In this document: piece by piece, positions 33,043-41,902 of the stretch
Position numbering within the stretch: the first letter of the stretch is position 1
How the letters are laid out: each line of letters opens with the position of its first letter
From: Pistricoccus aurantiacus
Lineage (GTDB): Bacteria; Pseudomonadota; Gammaproteobacteria; Pseudomonadales; Halomonadaceae
NCBI RefSeq assembly: GCF_042682565.1
Contig: NZ_JBHUIC010000028.1
Length of the DNA stretch: 64,000 nucleotides
Direction: 5' to 3' (one strand)
Program-made: the position numbers and the translations under genes
The notes under the pieces: model-generated
Told to the model about the DNA's origin: nothing
Seen by the model: the letters and a program-made list of their open reading frames with translations, nothing else
Database searches by the model: none

Positions 33043-35405
33043 AGGTAGTGCTGCGAACGCTATTGGCGATACTGGGTATTCTCGGACTGGTGGTGGTAGG
33101 GGTAGTGGTCTACGTCACCACCTTTCTCGACCCCAACGACCTGAAGCCGCGTCTGGTTCAGGTAGTGCGAGAGGAAAGCGGGCTGGAACTGAGTCTCGAC
33201 GGGCCGCTTTCCTGGTCCTTCTATCCGCGCCTGGGAGTCAGCGTGACGGACGCCCGGGCGTATCTCCCCAAGCAGCCGGAAGACGATTTACCCTTTGCCG
33301 CTTTCGACAAAGCGGAAATCAGTCTTGCCTTCGCGTCACTGCTCTCCGGCGATCTCGCCATCCAAGGGCTGACCCTCGACGGCATGCGTCTCAATCTACT
33401 GCGCGGGCCGCGGGGTAAAGGGAATTGGGAGGTTCTGCTGGAGCGCCTGGATGATCCGGAAAACGCCATGCAGCCGGAGCCAGGGGATGCGACCGGCGGG
33501 GAAGGTAATGGCGAGGAGCCCGGTAGCTCGGTGGCGGTGGATCTCGACATCGCTAGCGTTCAGGTCACCAACGGGACTGTACGCTATCGAGACTTCCAGC
33601 AAGGACATGAGCTGCATGTCGACAAGTTCAATGCGACCGGCACCAACGTCAATCCAACCAAATCCTTTCCGGTAAAATCGACCTTTCGACTGCTGGACTA
33701 TGACGGCACCGGCAAGGCAGCCGCAGGGGAACCCCCCAGCCTGACCAGCGATGTCAGTCTGAACGGTCGAGTGAAACTGGGACTGGACGATGGGCGCTAT
33801 CTCGTCAACGACCTGGCGCTTGACGCCGAAACGCAGCTGGCGACGCTTGCCAAGCAGCCCCAGCAGCTGAAGCTGCGTATCAAGGAGCTGGAAGCGGATC
33901 CTGAAATTCAGCAATACCGTCTCAAGGGTGGCGATCTCGATGTGGGTATCATGCATCCGGCCCTGGGCGAAAAGCCCATGCCGCTGTCCTTGAGCTTTGA
34001 CGCGGAGGCGGATCTCGCCGAACAGGAAATGCAGCTGCAGGAATGGCGTTTGACCGGTGAAAACAGCCTGCAGCTCAGCGGCTCGCTCAGCGCGCAGGGA
34101 CCCTGGGATTCTCCCAGTTACGAAGGTCAGATCGAACTTGCGCCACTTTCCTTGCGCAAATGGCTGGAACGTTTCACCAAGCTTCCGCCCATGGCGGACG
34201 ATGCCGCGCTCAAGGAGGTTGCCTTTACCAGCCCATTCGAAGGCAATCTCGATCAGGTAACGCTCAACAACCTGACTCTGCTGATAGACGATGCGACGCT
34301 GACCGGACAGATGACCGCCGGCTTGAGCGGAAACCTGTTGCACTTCGACCTGCAAGGCGATGACCTCGACGTGGATCGCTATCTGCCGCCGGCCATCGCG
34401 GAATCCTCGGATCCCAAGACCGCGCTTCTGAAGCTTTTCGGCCTGGCCCCCGCCTGGGCGATAGGCGCGGAAGAAGCGTCTTTGCTGCCGGTGGATTGGC
34501 TGGCTGTTCTGAACCTGGATGGCAAGCTGAGCCTGGGGCAGTTTACGCTGGCAGGGCTTGCGCTGGAGGATGTCGATATGGCGCTGAAGGGAAGCGATGG
34601 CCGTTTGGCGCTCGAGCGTCTTGCCAGTCGCTTCTACGACGGTGAGCTTTCCGCCAGCGGCGGGCTGGATCTACGCCAGGAGCCGATACGCTGGCGTCTC
34701 TCGCCGGCGCTAAAGCAGGTGGATATCGAGGCGTTGATCGAAAGCCAGCAGGAGCAGCCTTCGCCCCTGCGCGGGCGCCTGGCCCTCGATGGTGAAGTCA
34801 CCACTCAAGGCAATGCGCTTTCGCGCATGAAGCGCAATCTCAATGGGCGCCTGAAGATGAATATTCAGGATGGCGCCATGCTGGATACCAATATTTCTCA
34901 GGAGTTGTGTACCGCCGTTGCCATGCTCGACGGTGAGAAGACTCAGCGTGAATGGAGTAACGATACCCAGTTCGATCGCGCTCAGGCCACGCTGGACATT
35001 CGTGATGGCGTGATCTTCAACGACGATCTGGCAATCAGTATTCCCGGCATCGCTCTCGGCGGTAAAGGCCAGCTCGATCTGACCTCCAGCCGTTTCAGCT
35101 ACCAGGCAGCGGCGCGGTTCGTCGATACCGCGGACGTGGCCTGCAAGGTCAATCCAAGGCTGACCAAGGTACCCTTGCCGGTGGCCTGCGAAGGCGAACT
35201 GGGTGGCGACACCAGCGAGTGGTGTCACTTCGATCAGAAAGCCTTTGCAAAAGCGGTAGGCGAGCTGGCCAAGGACGAAGTCACGAAAAAGGCCAAGGAA
35301 AAGGTCGAGGGGCGTCTCGGCGAAGCCTTGGAAGGCCTGGACGAGCGGCTGGGAAAAGAAACCTCCGGGGAACTTCGCGACAAGATTCGCGGTCTCTTTC
35401 AGTGA
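33039..35405 (+). CDS. asmA: AsmA family inner-membrane protein
   Basis: 788 residues, AsmA/TamB-like. One N-terminal membrane helix (LLAILGILGLVVVGVVVYV), AsmA N-domain (about 25-150) with DLKPRLVQVVREESGLEL and LSWSFYPRLGVSV, a long beta-rich body exposed to the periplasm, and a C-terminal domain (about 590-740). Relatives act in lipid transfer to the outer membrane. ATG overlaps the PanZ-like gene stop. A strong terminator follows, before mutY. The asmA-mutY-yggX order is standard in pseudomonads. Confidence 0.9.
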   Translation: MKVVLRTLLAILGILGLVVVGVVVYVTTFLDPNDLKPRLVQVVREESGLELSLDGPLSWSFYPRLGVSVTDARAYLPKQPEDDLPFAAFDKAEISLAFASLLSGDLAIQGLTLDGMRLNLLRGPRGKGNWEVLLERLDDPENAMQPEPGDATGGEGNGEEPGSSVAVDLDIASVQVTNGTVRYRDFQQGHELHVDKFNATGTNVNPTKSFPVKSTFRLLDYDGTGKAAAGEPPSLTSDVSLNGRVKLGLDDGRYLVNDLALDAETQLATLAKQPQQLKLRIKELEADPEIQQYRLKGGDLDVGIMHPALGEKPMPLSLSFDAEADLAEQEMQLQEWRLTGENSLQLSGSLSAQGPWDSPSYEGQIELAPLSLRKWLERFTKLPPMADDAALKEVAFTSPFEGNLDQVTLNNLTLLIDDATLTGQMTAGLSGNLLHFDLQGDDLDVDRYLPPAIAESSDPKTALLKLFGLAPAWAIGAEEASLLPVDWLAVLNLDGKLSLGQFTLAGLALEDVDMALKGSDGRLALERLASRFYDGELSASGGLDLRQEPIRWRLSPALKQVDIEALIESQQEQPSPLRGRLALDGEVTTQGNALSRMKRNLNGRLKMNIQDGAMLDTNISQELCTAVAMLDGEKTQREWSNDTQFDRAQATLDIRDGVIFNDDLAISIPGIALGGKGQLDLTSSRFSYQAAARFVDTADVACKVNPRLTKVPLPVACEGELGGDTSEWCHFDQKAFAKAVGELAKDEVTKKAKEKVEGRLGEALEGLDERLGKETSGELRDKIRGLFQ

Positions 35406-35422
35406 TACACAATCCAGTCCCT

Positions 35423-35448
35423 GCGCCGGCCCACGTCGGCGCTTTTTT
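35423..35448 (+). terminator. Rho-independent terminator after asmA
   Basis: GCGCCG GCCCACGT CGGCGC: 6-bp stem, eight-base loop, followed by TTTTTT. Sits 18 bases after the asmA stop. Confidence 0.88.
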
Positions 35449-35485
35449 ATGCTCATCAGAAAACCTCGCGCAACGGTTTCTAATT

Positions 35486-36586
35486 ATGCCTGAACTCCTG
35501 ACGACCTCCGGCGACATCGCGCTAACTCCGGCAACTTTCCAGCATCGACTGCTGGAATGGTACGACCGCCACGGTCGCAAGACCCTGCCTTGGCAGCAGG
35601 ACAAGACGCCTTACCGAGTGTGGGTGTCGGAAATCATGCTGCAGCAGACCCAGGTGGCGACGGTGATCGACTACTACCGGCGCTTCATGGCGCGATTTCC
35701 CGATGTTCGTGCTCTGGCGGCGGCCAGCCAGGACGAGGTACTGCATCTGTGGACCGGCCTAGGCTATTACGCCCGAGGCCGCAACCTGCACAAGGCCGCG
35801 CAAATACTGGTAGAACGCTATGCGGGGGAATTTCCGGTGCATAGCCTCGAAGCCATGACCGCGCTACCGGGAATCGGGCGTTCCACCGCCGGCGCCATCA
35901 TCGCCATCAGTACCGGACAGCGCGGAGTGATCCTCGATGGCAATGTGAAGCGCGTGCTGGCCCGGCTGCACGCGGTCGCCGGCTGGCCGGGAAAACCCGC
36001 GGTGGAGCGCGAGCTCTGGCGGCTGGCGGAGCGCTACACCCCGGATGAACGTCTGGATGATTATTCCCAGGCGATCATGGATCTGGGCGCGACCCTATGC
36101 AAGCGAGGCACGCCCAGCTGTCTGTTTTGCCCCTTCGAGGACGTCTGCCTGGCTCATGCACAAGGCGAAGAGCGGCGTTTTCCCGAGTCGAAACCCAGAA
36201 AAGTCTTGCCGGAGCGCCAGACCATCATGCTGCTGCTGCGCGACGAGGAGGGCAGGCTGCTGCTCGAGCAGCGTCCCGGCGCGGGGATTTGGGGCGGCCT
36301 ATGGTGCTTTCCCCAGTTCGACGATCATGAAGCGCTCTCGCGCTGGATTGACGCGAAGGCGCCAGGGGCAATACTGGAGCCGGCCTGGAACCCGTTCGCG
36401 CATACCTTCAGCCACTTCCGCCTGCATATTGTTCCCCAGCCGGCACGCTGCAAGCGGACAGGGCATGTCTCGGAAGTGGATACGCTCTGGTATGATTCCG
36501 CCCGGCCTGCCAACATCGGTCTGGCGGCCCCGGTCAAGCAGTTGCTGAACGCCTCGAGACCATTTGCCGCTCAACCCTCTTTTTGA
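35486..36586 (+). CDS. mutY: A/G-specific adenine DNA glycosylase MutY
   Basis: Removes adenine opposite 8-oxoguanine. 366 residues from the ATG at 35486. Catalytic Glu in VWVSEIMLQQTQVATV, helix-hairpin-helix LPGIGRSTAGAI, catalytic Asp in VILDGNVKRVLARL, [4Fe-4S] cysteines in CKRGTPSCLFCPFEDVC, and a Nudix-like C-terminal domain (from about 235) with GIWGGLWCFPQF. Overlapping open frame within asmA is a shadow. No strong ribosome site. Confidence 0.96.
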   Translation: MPELLTTSGDIALTPATFQHRLLEWYDRHGRKTLPWQQDKTPYRVWVSEIMLQQTQVATVIDYYRRFMARFPDVRALAAASQDEVLHLWTGLGYYARGRNLHKAAQILVERYAGEFPVHSLEAMTALPGIGRSTAGAIIAISTGQRGVILDGNVKRVLARLHAVAGWPGKPAVERELWRLAERYTPDERLDDYSQAIMDLGATLCKRGTPSCLFCPFEDVCLAHAQGEERRFPESKPRKVLPERQTIMLLLRDEEGRLLLEQRPGAGIWGGLWCFPQFDDHEALSRWIDAKAPGAILEPAWNPFAHTFSHFRLHIVPQPARCKRTGHVSEVDTLWYDSARPANIGLAAPVKQLLNASRPFAAQPSF

Positions 36587-36603
36587 TTTCAGGAGCCCTT
36601 GTC

Positions 36604-36876
36604 ATGAGTCAGACTGTTTTCTGTCGCAAGTACCAGCAGGAACTCGAGGCCTTGCCGTTTCCTCCCCTGCCGGGCCAGAAAGGACAGGAAATCCAGGCCA
36701 GCGTATCGAAAAAGGCCTGGGAAGAGTGGCAGGCGCTGCAGACCCGCCTGATCAACGAAAAGCACTTGAGCCTGCTGGATCCGGATACGCGAATTTACCT
36801 GATGGAGCAGATGGAGCGCTTCCTGGACAATCGAGAAACCGACCGGGCGGAGGGCTACGTTCCACAAAACTCCTGA
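36604..36876 (+). CDS. yggX: Fe(2+)-trafficking protein YggX
   Basis: 90 residues. Conserved start MSQTVFCRKYQQELEAL with Cys7, then PGQKGQEI, LINEKHLSLLDPDTRIYL and EMQ-type end. It protects iron-sulfur enzymes from oxidative damage, sensible next to the Fe-S glycosylase MutY. CAGGAG nine bases before the ATG. Ends at a clear terminator. Confidence 0.96.
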   Translation: MSQTVFCRKYQQELEALPFPPLPGQKGQEIQASVSKKAWEEWQALQTRLINEKHLSLLDPDTRIYLMEQMERFLDNRETDRAEGYVPQNS

Positions 36877-36895
36877 CGTTAAGCGTCTTACAAAG

Positions 36896-36922
36896 TGGCC
36901 GCCAATCTGCGGCCAACTTTTT
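36896..36922 (+). terminator. Rho-independent terminator after yggX
   Basis: TGGCCGC CAATCT GCGGCCA, 7-bp perfect stem, then ACTTTTTG. Twenty bases after the yggX stop. Confidence 0.85.
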
Positions 36923-36935
36923 GAATTGAAAAGCC

Positions 36936-36964
36936 TTGACGCTGTGAGGTCTTTTTAGTTAAAT
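36936..36964 (+). promoter_or_regulatory. Sigma-70 promoter of the tRNA cluster
   Basis: TTGACG (36936-36941) and TTAAAT (36959-36964) separated by 17 bases, 16 bases before tRNA-Phe. A GC-rich discriminator CCTCGCG follows, typical for stringently controlled stable RNA. Confidence 0.75.
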
Positions 36965-36980
36965 ACCTCGCGTTGGCAGG

Positions 36981-37056
36981 GGCCAGATAGCTCAGTCGGT
37001 AGAGCAGAGGATTGAAAATCCTCGTGTCGGCGGTTCGATTCCGTCTCTGGCCACCA
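36981..37056 (+). tRNA. tRNA-Phe (GAA)
   Basis: 76 bases with encoded CCA. Acceptor stem GGCCAGA/TCTGGCC, D-arm AGCTCAGTCGGTAGAGC, anticodon loop TTGAAAA (anticodon GAA), T-arm CGGTTCGATTCCG. First gene of the Phe-Gln-Thr cluster. Confidence 0.97.
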
Positions 37057-37063
37057 CAATTGC

Positions 37064-37138
37064 TGGGGTATAGCCAAGTGGTAAGGCACCGGTTTTTGGT
37101 ATCGGCATTCCCAGGTTCGAATCCTGGTACCCCAGCCA
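37064..37138 (+). tRNA. tRNA-Gln (TTG)
   Basis: 75 bases with CCA. Acceptor stem TGGGGTA/TACCCCA, anticodon loop TTTTGGT (anticodon TTG), T-loop GGTTCGAATCC. Its wobble U is a likely MnmH selenouridine substrate. Confidence 0.96.
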
Positions 37139-37192
37139 CGCCAACTCTCTCCTTGCGGTATTCACCGCCTTCGGCAGCTTACCGATCCCACT

Positions 37193-37268
<76 letters not shown>

Positions 37269-37355
37269 TAGGTAAGCTGTTACAGCCTGAATACCCTGCC
37301 TTAGAAACTAGACGCATTGCCTTGGCCTGATCCATTTCCGGATGAGGTGCTTGCA

Positions 37356-37622
37356 ATGCGTGTTTCCGCGACGGTCTGTTCCAAGGGTGGCGTGGGCAAG
37401 ACCACCGTCACCGCCAATCTGAGCGTTCTGCTGGCTGACGCCGGCTTCCGGGTACTGCTGCTGGAAATCCGTGCAAAATTGGAAGACGAACAACGGTTCT
37501 TGCTGATCGGCCAAATTGATGGAAAGCACTGGTCGGCTGTCGTCGCATACAGGGAAGGCCGTACTCGTTTGATTTCAGTCAGGCGCTCTCGCAAGCAGGA
37601 GGTTGAGCTCTATGAAAGCTAA
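37356..37622 (+). pseudogene. Chimeric ORF: ParA N-terminus joined in frame to BrnT toxin C-terminus
   Basis: 88 codons. The first ~36 residues are a ParA/Soj-type start, MRVSATVCSKGGVGKTTVTA with the deviant Walker A, ending RVLLLEI. From about residue 38 the sequence changes to the second half of a BrnT toxin: EDEQRFLLIGQIDGKHW, VVAYREGRTRLISVRRS. The first half of BrnT and the rest of ParA are gone, so an in-frame deletion most likely joined two genes. GAGG nine bases before the ATG is the parA ribosome site. The toxin is probably inactive. The stop overlaps the brnA start by eleven bases. Confidence 0.75.
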
Positions 37623-37869
37623 AAAATTCGAGGAGGATCAGGAAGATATTGTTGATGATCTCAACCTGCCCACAGCTCGCCGTGTTGACCAGGAGCAAAA
37701 GCGAATCAACGTTGATTTTCCGGCTTGGGTTGTAGAGTCGTTGGGTCGTGAGGCGGCACGTATTGGTATCACACGCCAATCAATCATCAAGGTATGGCTT
37801 GTTGAACGCCTTCAGGCAGAAGCTGCTAACAAGCTGCTCAATGGTGACGCCGCAAGCGGCGCGCATTAG
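37612..37869 (+). CDS. BrnA-like antitoxin
   Basis: 85 residues, ribbon-helix-helix antitoxin. RINVDFPAWVVESLGREAARIGITRQSIIKVWLVERL is the CopG-type strand and two helices. AGGAGG lies nine bases before the ATG. It overlaps the BrnT part upstream, the standard brnT-brnA order, and should neutralise and autorepress. With the toxin truncated, it may persist as an orphan antitoxin. Shorter than some BrnA proteins, but complete. Confidence 0.8.
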   Translation: MKAKKFEEDQEDIVDDLNLPTARRVDQEQKRINVDFPAWVVESLGREAARIGITRQSIIKVWLVERLQAEAANKLLNGDAASGAH

Positions 37870-38145
37870 TGCGTCAAGCGGAATGCTTGCCCTTGAATTG
37901 ACGAATACGACATTCGTGGAAATGCAGGAGTCTGCAAGCCCCGAGAGCTGGTTCCCGAGCCTTATCACAGAAACGCTCAAGAAGGTTTTGCGGTGGTGGC
38001 CAAGCTATCTCAGAAAGATGAGATCACCACCCTGCTGGATATCAGCGGGTGCAAGGCGCTGCGCGGTGCCCATGTCCACGACCCGCTAGTCTGATCCTCG
38101 CCTTGCTGGTGGTCGCCATTCCTTTATTTCAGCGGTGCAGGCCGG
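37870..38145 (+). other. Gene-poor remnant DNA of the island
   Basis: No complete gene. One plus-strand frame is open from about 37940 to the TGA at 38092-38094 and encodes PEPYHRNAQEGFAVVAKL and ITTLLDISGCKALRGAHV without a plausible start. It looks like the tail of a lost protein, which I cannot name. The rest shows nothing recognisable. Confidence 0.4.
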
Positions 38146-38961
38146 TCAGTCCTGTTCACCTTCGAGCAGTTCGACATATCGCGAGACGGATCGTCGAACG
38201 GCATGCTTCGCGCCCGAGGGCACGGTCTTGCCATCGAATGCTCCATAGATGCGGTCGAAGTCTCAGGGTTCCATTGCATCGCCCATGCGCCGGACCGTCG
38301 CCGCCGCGAGCGGCAGCATGTTGGGGTAGCTCCACATGAAGGAAACGCGGCTGTTGTCGGCAGCGACCTGCACGATGTCTCCGCTGAGCAGAGCGCCGCG
38401 TCCTTCCGCGCCGTCGCGCCAGTGCAGCACCGTGCCGCCGGCAAAATGTCCGCCGAGCCGGAGCAGCGTGAGGCCCTCGCCAATTTTTTTCCTGTTGCCT
38501 TCCCAGAAACTCAGCCTGTCGTCGGGTCGCAGGACCCACTCGCGGTCGAGTGCATGCAAATGTACGGGCGCATCGAAGGTTCGCGCCCAATCCTGCATCG
38601 TGGTGTAGTAGTGAGGATGCGAGATCGCGATAGCGTTGATCCCGCCAAGGGCGTGGGCGATGTCTTCGGTGGCCGGATCGAGCAGGGCGATGCAGTCCCA
38701 CAGGATGTTGCCCTTCGGCGTTCTGAGCAGGAAGGCGCGTTGACCGATCCCGAACTTGGGCTGGGTTCTGATCTCGAACAGGTCCGGCTCATGCCGTTTC
38801 CACAGGTTCGAATGGGTCGCCGCGAGCTCTTCCGCCGTGGTCCAGGACTGCCCGCTGGCGGGAACATACTGGCGTTCCTCTTCACAGATCGGGCAAGAGT
38901 CGGGTGCGGTTTCACTCTCCGGGAAGGACGTTCCGCAAGCGTCGCAGAGATGAATCGGCAT
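38146..38961 (-). pseudogene. MBL-fold metallo-hydrolase with in-frame TGA stop
   Basis: 272 codons to the original stop at 38146. It opens with a rubredoxin-like CDACGTSFPE...CPICEEERQYVP, then the beta-lactamase fold with ISHPHYYTTMQDW and LLRLGGHFAGGTVLHW. At 38263-38265 a TGA follows MEP, and the frame continues in good homology-like style, DFDRIYGAFDGKTVPSG and SRYVELLEGEQD. One base change from TGG, or two from TTC, explains it. The shortened 232-residue product lacks the last helix and strand; it may or may not work. Read-through or selenocysteine is unlikely. Confidence 0.75.
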
Positions 38962-39177
38962 TGTAGAATCCTCCTGTTGTTATCGCTCTGCTCAATCGGA
39001 CAGGACCGCGACGACCATCAGCGTGCCAGACGCGCCGCGTCGACTCGTGTTCTTGATCGCCGTGATTTGCGCTGCATTATTTATCGAACCACTATATCTG
39101 TGCCTGGCTTGTTGGATAAGAATAGGCGGGTTAGCGTTAGGCTATGAAATCGGCATTACACGACAGGGAATTATTGT

Positions 39178-39495
39178 ATGTCCGAATCAAACAGAATCGA
39201 TACGGGATCATTGCCCAAGGATGAAAAGGAAATAAAGAAGCAGACGGAAGATGCACGTCAGATAATCGATAAGGACAAGTCGGCGCGGGATGACGAATCA
39301 AAGAAAACCGATCCTGCCACGCACGGCTCGGGACTTCCCCCGATGTCGGATGGAAGTGCCGGCGAAGCCAGCAACGGCCCTGCAACCCCAGGTCATAGAG
39401 CCGGCGCAACCCGGGATAAAGCGACGGCTACTGATGCCGCGGATGAAAAACCCTCGAAAGGCAGTGCCGACAAGAAATTTGATGGTGCAGATTGA
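39178..39495 (+). CDS. Small hydrophilic disordered protein
   Basis: 105 residues, very rich in Asp, Lys, Ser, Gly and Ala, no hydrophobic core; starts MSESNRIDTGSLPKDEKEI and ends DKKFDGAD. AGGGA nine bases before the ATG. Such low-complexity hydrophilic proteins are common in halophiles and desiccation-tolerant bacteria, but no family is recognised. Flanked by non-coding or decayed DNA, so expression is uncertain. Confidence 0.5.
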   Translation: MSESNRIDTGSLPKDEKEIKKQTEDARQIIDKDKSARDDESKKTDPATHGSGLPPMSDGSAGEASNGPATPGHRAGATRDKATATDAADEKPSKGSADKKFDGAD

Positions 39496-39703
39496 TATCA
39501 ACGCCAGGATTGAAGCCGACAAGACTATACCCAAGTCGCTGACGTTTCATGCCGCGATACTCGATCGTCGGCATCGCCCACTCCTTTGGCAATCGGTCGG
39601 AATGGAGGTTGCGGTAGATTCAAACGTGGCTGGGAATCGACAGCCGGCTATTCCGATCAGCATGCGGCCAATTCTATAAGCCTGACCATGGAGCAATAGA
39701 CGC

Positions 39704-41902
39704 ATGAATCCCTTCCCCTTGGAAGAACGTCTGTTCGAGGTGTTACGCGACGGCGACTGGCCGAGCCTTGCCTCGGCCTGGCGTCTCGATGAGGTGGGGC
39801 TGACGGCGCCGATGCTCGCGGAACTGTTCGAGTCCCAGGTACTCAGCCGCCAGCTGGATCTTCATGCGCGACGCCTGCAGGCCCGCGGCGAGGCGTTCTA
39901 CACCATCGGCAGTTCCGGCCACGAGGGCAACGCGGCGATTGCCGCGGCGTTTCGTGTCACGGATCCGGCCTTTCTGCACTATCGCGACGCGGCCTTCCTG
40001 ATCCAACGCAGCAAGCAGCTGCCCGGGCAGACGCCGATCTACGACATGCTGCTGAGCTTCGCTGCCTCGAGCGAAGATCCGATCTCCGGCGGCCGTCACA
40101 AGGTCCTGGGCTCAAAGGCACTCAACGTGCCGCCCCAGACCAGCACCATCGCCTCCCATTTGCCCAAGGCGGTGGGGGCCGCCCATGGCCTCGGCCTGTG
40201 GCGTCGCATCCGAGGATCGGGGGAGTGGCCCACCGACAGCGTGGTGCTGTGCAGTTTCGGCGATGCCTCCTTCAACCACTCGACCACCCAGGGCGCTCTT
40301 AACGCGGCGGCTTGGGCGGCCTATCAGGGCACACCGATGCCCCTGGTCATGATCTGCGAGGACAACGGCATCGGCATCTCCACGCCGACCCCCGCCGGCT
40401 GGATCGAGCAGAGCATGCGTGGGCGTCCCGGCTTTCACTACATCAGCTGCGACGGGCTCGACCTGCTCGATACCTACCGCGCCGCCCGCGAGGCGGAGCG
40501 TCTGGCGAGGCGCCTCAAGCAGCCGGTGTTTTTGCACATGCACTGCGTGCGCCTGATGGGTCACGCCGGCTCCGACGCCCAGCAGGCTTATCTCTCGGCG
40601 AAGCAGATCAAGGCCGCGGAGGCGCGCGATCCGCTGTTGTACAGCGCCGGTCTGTTGATACGTCATGGGGTGCTCGACCCCGAAGCCATCCAGGCGCTTT
40701 ATCACCATATCGGCGAACGGGTCGCTCAGGTCGCGGAAGTGGCGATCCGCCAGCCCAAACTGGAAAGCGCCGAAGCGGTGATGGCTTCCATCGTGCCGCC
40801 GCATCGTCTCAGCCGTCGCCAGCCTATCGAAGCAGAGGTAGATGAAACACCGGCCACCATGGCCCGGCTGCTCGGCCAGACCCTGTATCGGCTGATGGCG
40901 GAATACCCGCACCTGGTCATGGCCGGGGAGGACATCGGCCGCAAGGGGGGCGTCTACGGCGTGACCCAGCGGCTGCAGGCCAGGTACGGCGCCTATCGCA
41001 TCATCGATACCCTGCTCGACGAGCAGAGCATTCTGGGGCTGGGCATCGGTCTGGCCCAGAACGGCTTCGTGCCCATCGTCGAGATCCAGTTCCTGGCCTA
41101 CCTGCACAACGCCGAGGACCAACTGCGCGGCGAGGCCTCTACCCTGAGCTTCTTCTCGAAGGGGCAGTACACCAATCCCATGGTGATACGCATCGCAGGT
41201 CTTGGCTATCAGAAGGGCTTCGGCGGGCATTTCCACAACGACAACGCCATCGCCGTGCTGCGCGACATTCCCGGCCTGCTGGTGGCCTGCCCCTCGAACG
41301 CCGCGGACGCGGTGGGGCTGTTACAAGAAGCAGTGCGCCTGGCGGACGAGGAACAGCGCATCGTGGTGATGCTCGAACCCATCGCTTTGTATCACTGCCG
41401 CGACCTCATCGAGGAAGGCGATCAGCGCTGGAGCTTCCCTGATCCCGGCCCGGAGCATCGACTGCCCGTGGGGTCCCTGGGCCAGTGGGGCGAGGGGCGC
41501 GACCTGGCGATCGTCACCTACGGCAACGGCGTCTATCTCACCCATCAGGCCCGGGAACGGCTCGAGGCCAAGGGCATCACGCTGCGTATCATCGATCTGC
41601 GCTGGCTGACGGCGCTGGATCACGACGAGATTCATCGCCGGGTCAGCGACTGCGCCCAGGTGCTGTGCGTGGACGAATGCCGTCGCAGCGGATCAATCAG
41701 CGAGGAAGTCATCACCGGCCTGGTGGAGCGGGGCGTGGAATCTCATCGGCTGCACCGCCTGACCGCCGAGGACAGCTTCATCCCCCTGGGACCGGCGGCG
41801 ACGGTCACGCTGCCTTCGGTCGCGGCGATTTGTGAGCGTGCCGAAAGCCTTGTACCCAAGCAAATCGCGTCTGAACGGACCGCAACAGGGAGCCGGACCT
41901 GA
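39704..41902 (+). CDS. 2-oxoacid dehydrogenase E1, alpha and beta subunits fused
   Basis: 732 residues. The alpha half (about 30-350) has FYTIGSSGHEGNAAIAA, HYRDAAFLIQR and the ThDP segment VLCSFGDASFNHS...ICEDNGIGIS (GDA in place of GDG). The beta half (about 380-720) has AGEDIGRKGGVYGVTQ, FVPIVEIQFLAYLHNAEDQL and RIIDLRWLTALD. Branched-chain-type E1 alpha/beta fusions decarboxylate 2-oxoacids and pass the acyl group to E2. No E2 or E3 is nearby; instead it overlaps a FabD-like gene by one base (TGATG), suggesting a joint role. Confidence 0.85.
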   Translation: MNPFPLEERLFEVLRDGDWPSLASAWRLDEVGLTAPMLAELFESQVLSRQLDLHARRLQARGEAFYTIGSSGHEGNAAIAAAFRVTDPAFLHYRDAAFLIQRSKQLPGQTPIYDMLLSFAASSEDPISGGRHKVLGSKALNVPPQTSTIASHLPKAVGAAHGLGLWRRIRGSGEWPTDSVVLCSFGDASFNHSTTQGALNAAAWAAYQGTPMPLVMICEDNGIGISTPTPAGWIEQSMRGRPGFHYISCDGLDLLDTYRAAREAERLARRLKQPVFLHMHCVRLMGHAGSDAQQAYLSAKQIKAAEARDPLLYSAGLLIRHGVLDPEAIQALYHHIGERVAQVAEVAIRQPKLESAEAVMASIVPPHRLSRRQPIEAEVDETPATMARLLGQTLYRLMAEYPHLVMAGEDIGRKGGVYGVTQRLQARYGAYRIIDTLLDEQSILGLGIGLAQNGFVPIVEIQFLAYLHNAEDQLRGEASTLSFFSKGQYTNPMVIRIAGLGYQKGFGGHFHNDNAIAVLRDIPGLLVACPSNAADAVGLLQEAVRLADEEQRIVVMLEPIALYHCRDLIEEGDQRWSFPDPGPEHRLPVGSLGQWGEGRDLAIVTYGNGVYLTHQARERLEAKGITLRIIDLRWLTALDHDEIHRRVSDCAQVLCVDECRRSGSISEEVITGLVERGVESHRLHRLTAEDSFIPLGPAATVTLPSVAAICERAESLVPKQIASERTATGSRT

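Noticed and set aside
37903..38089. ORF from within brnA to 38089 as a gene
   Set aside because: It overlaps brnA in another frame and has no ribosome site; the region looks like remnant DNA.
38263..38265. TGA as a selenocysteine codon because selD is present
   Set aside because: Position is not a catalytic Cys in the family, no obvious SECIS-like hairpin just downstream, and no selA/selB in view.
39137..39409. 90-codon minus-strand ORF opposite the small hydrophilic gene
   Set aside because: Poor ribosome site and no family features; the plus-strand frame has the better start and composition.
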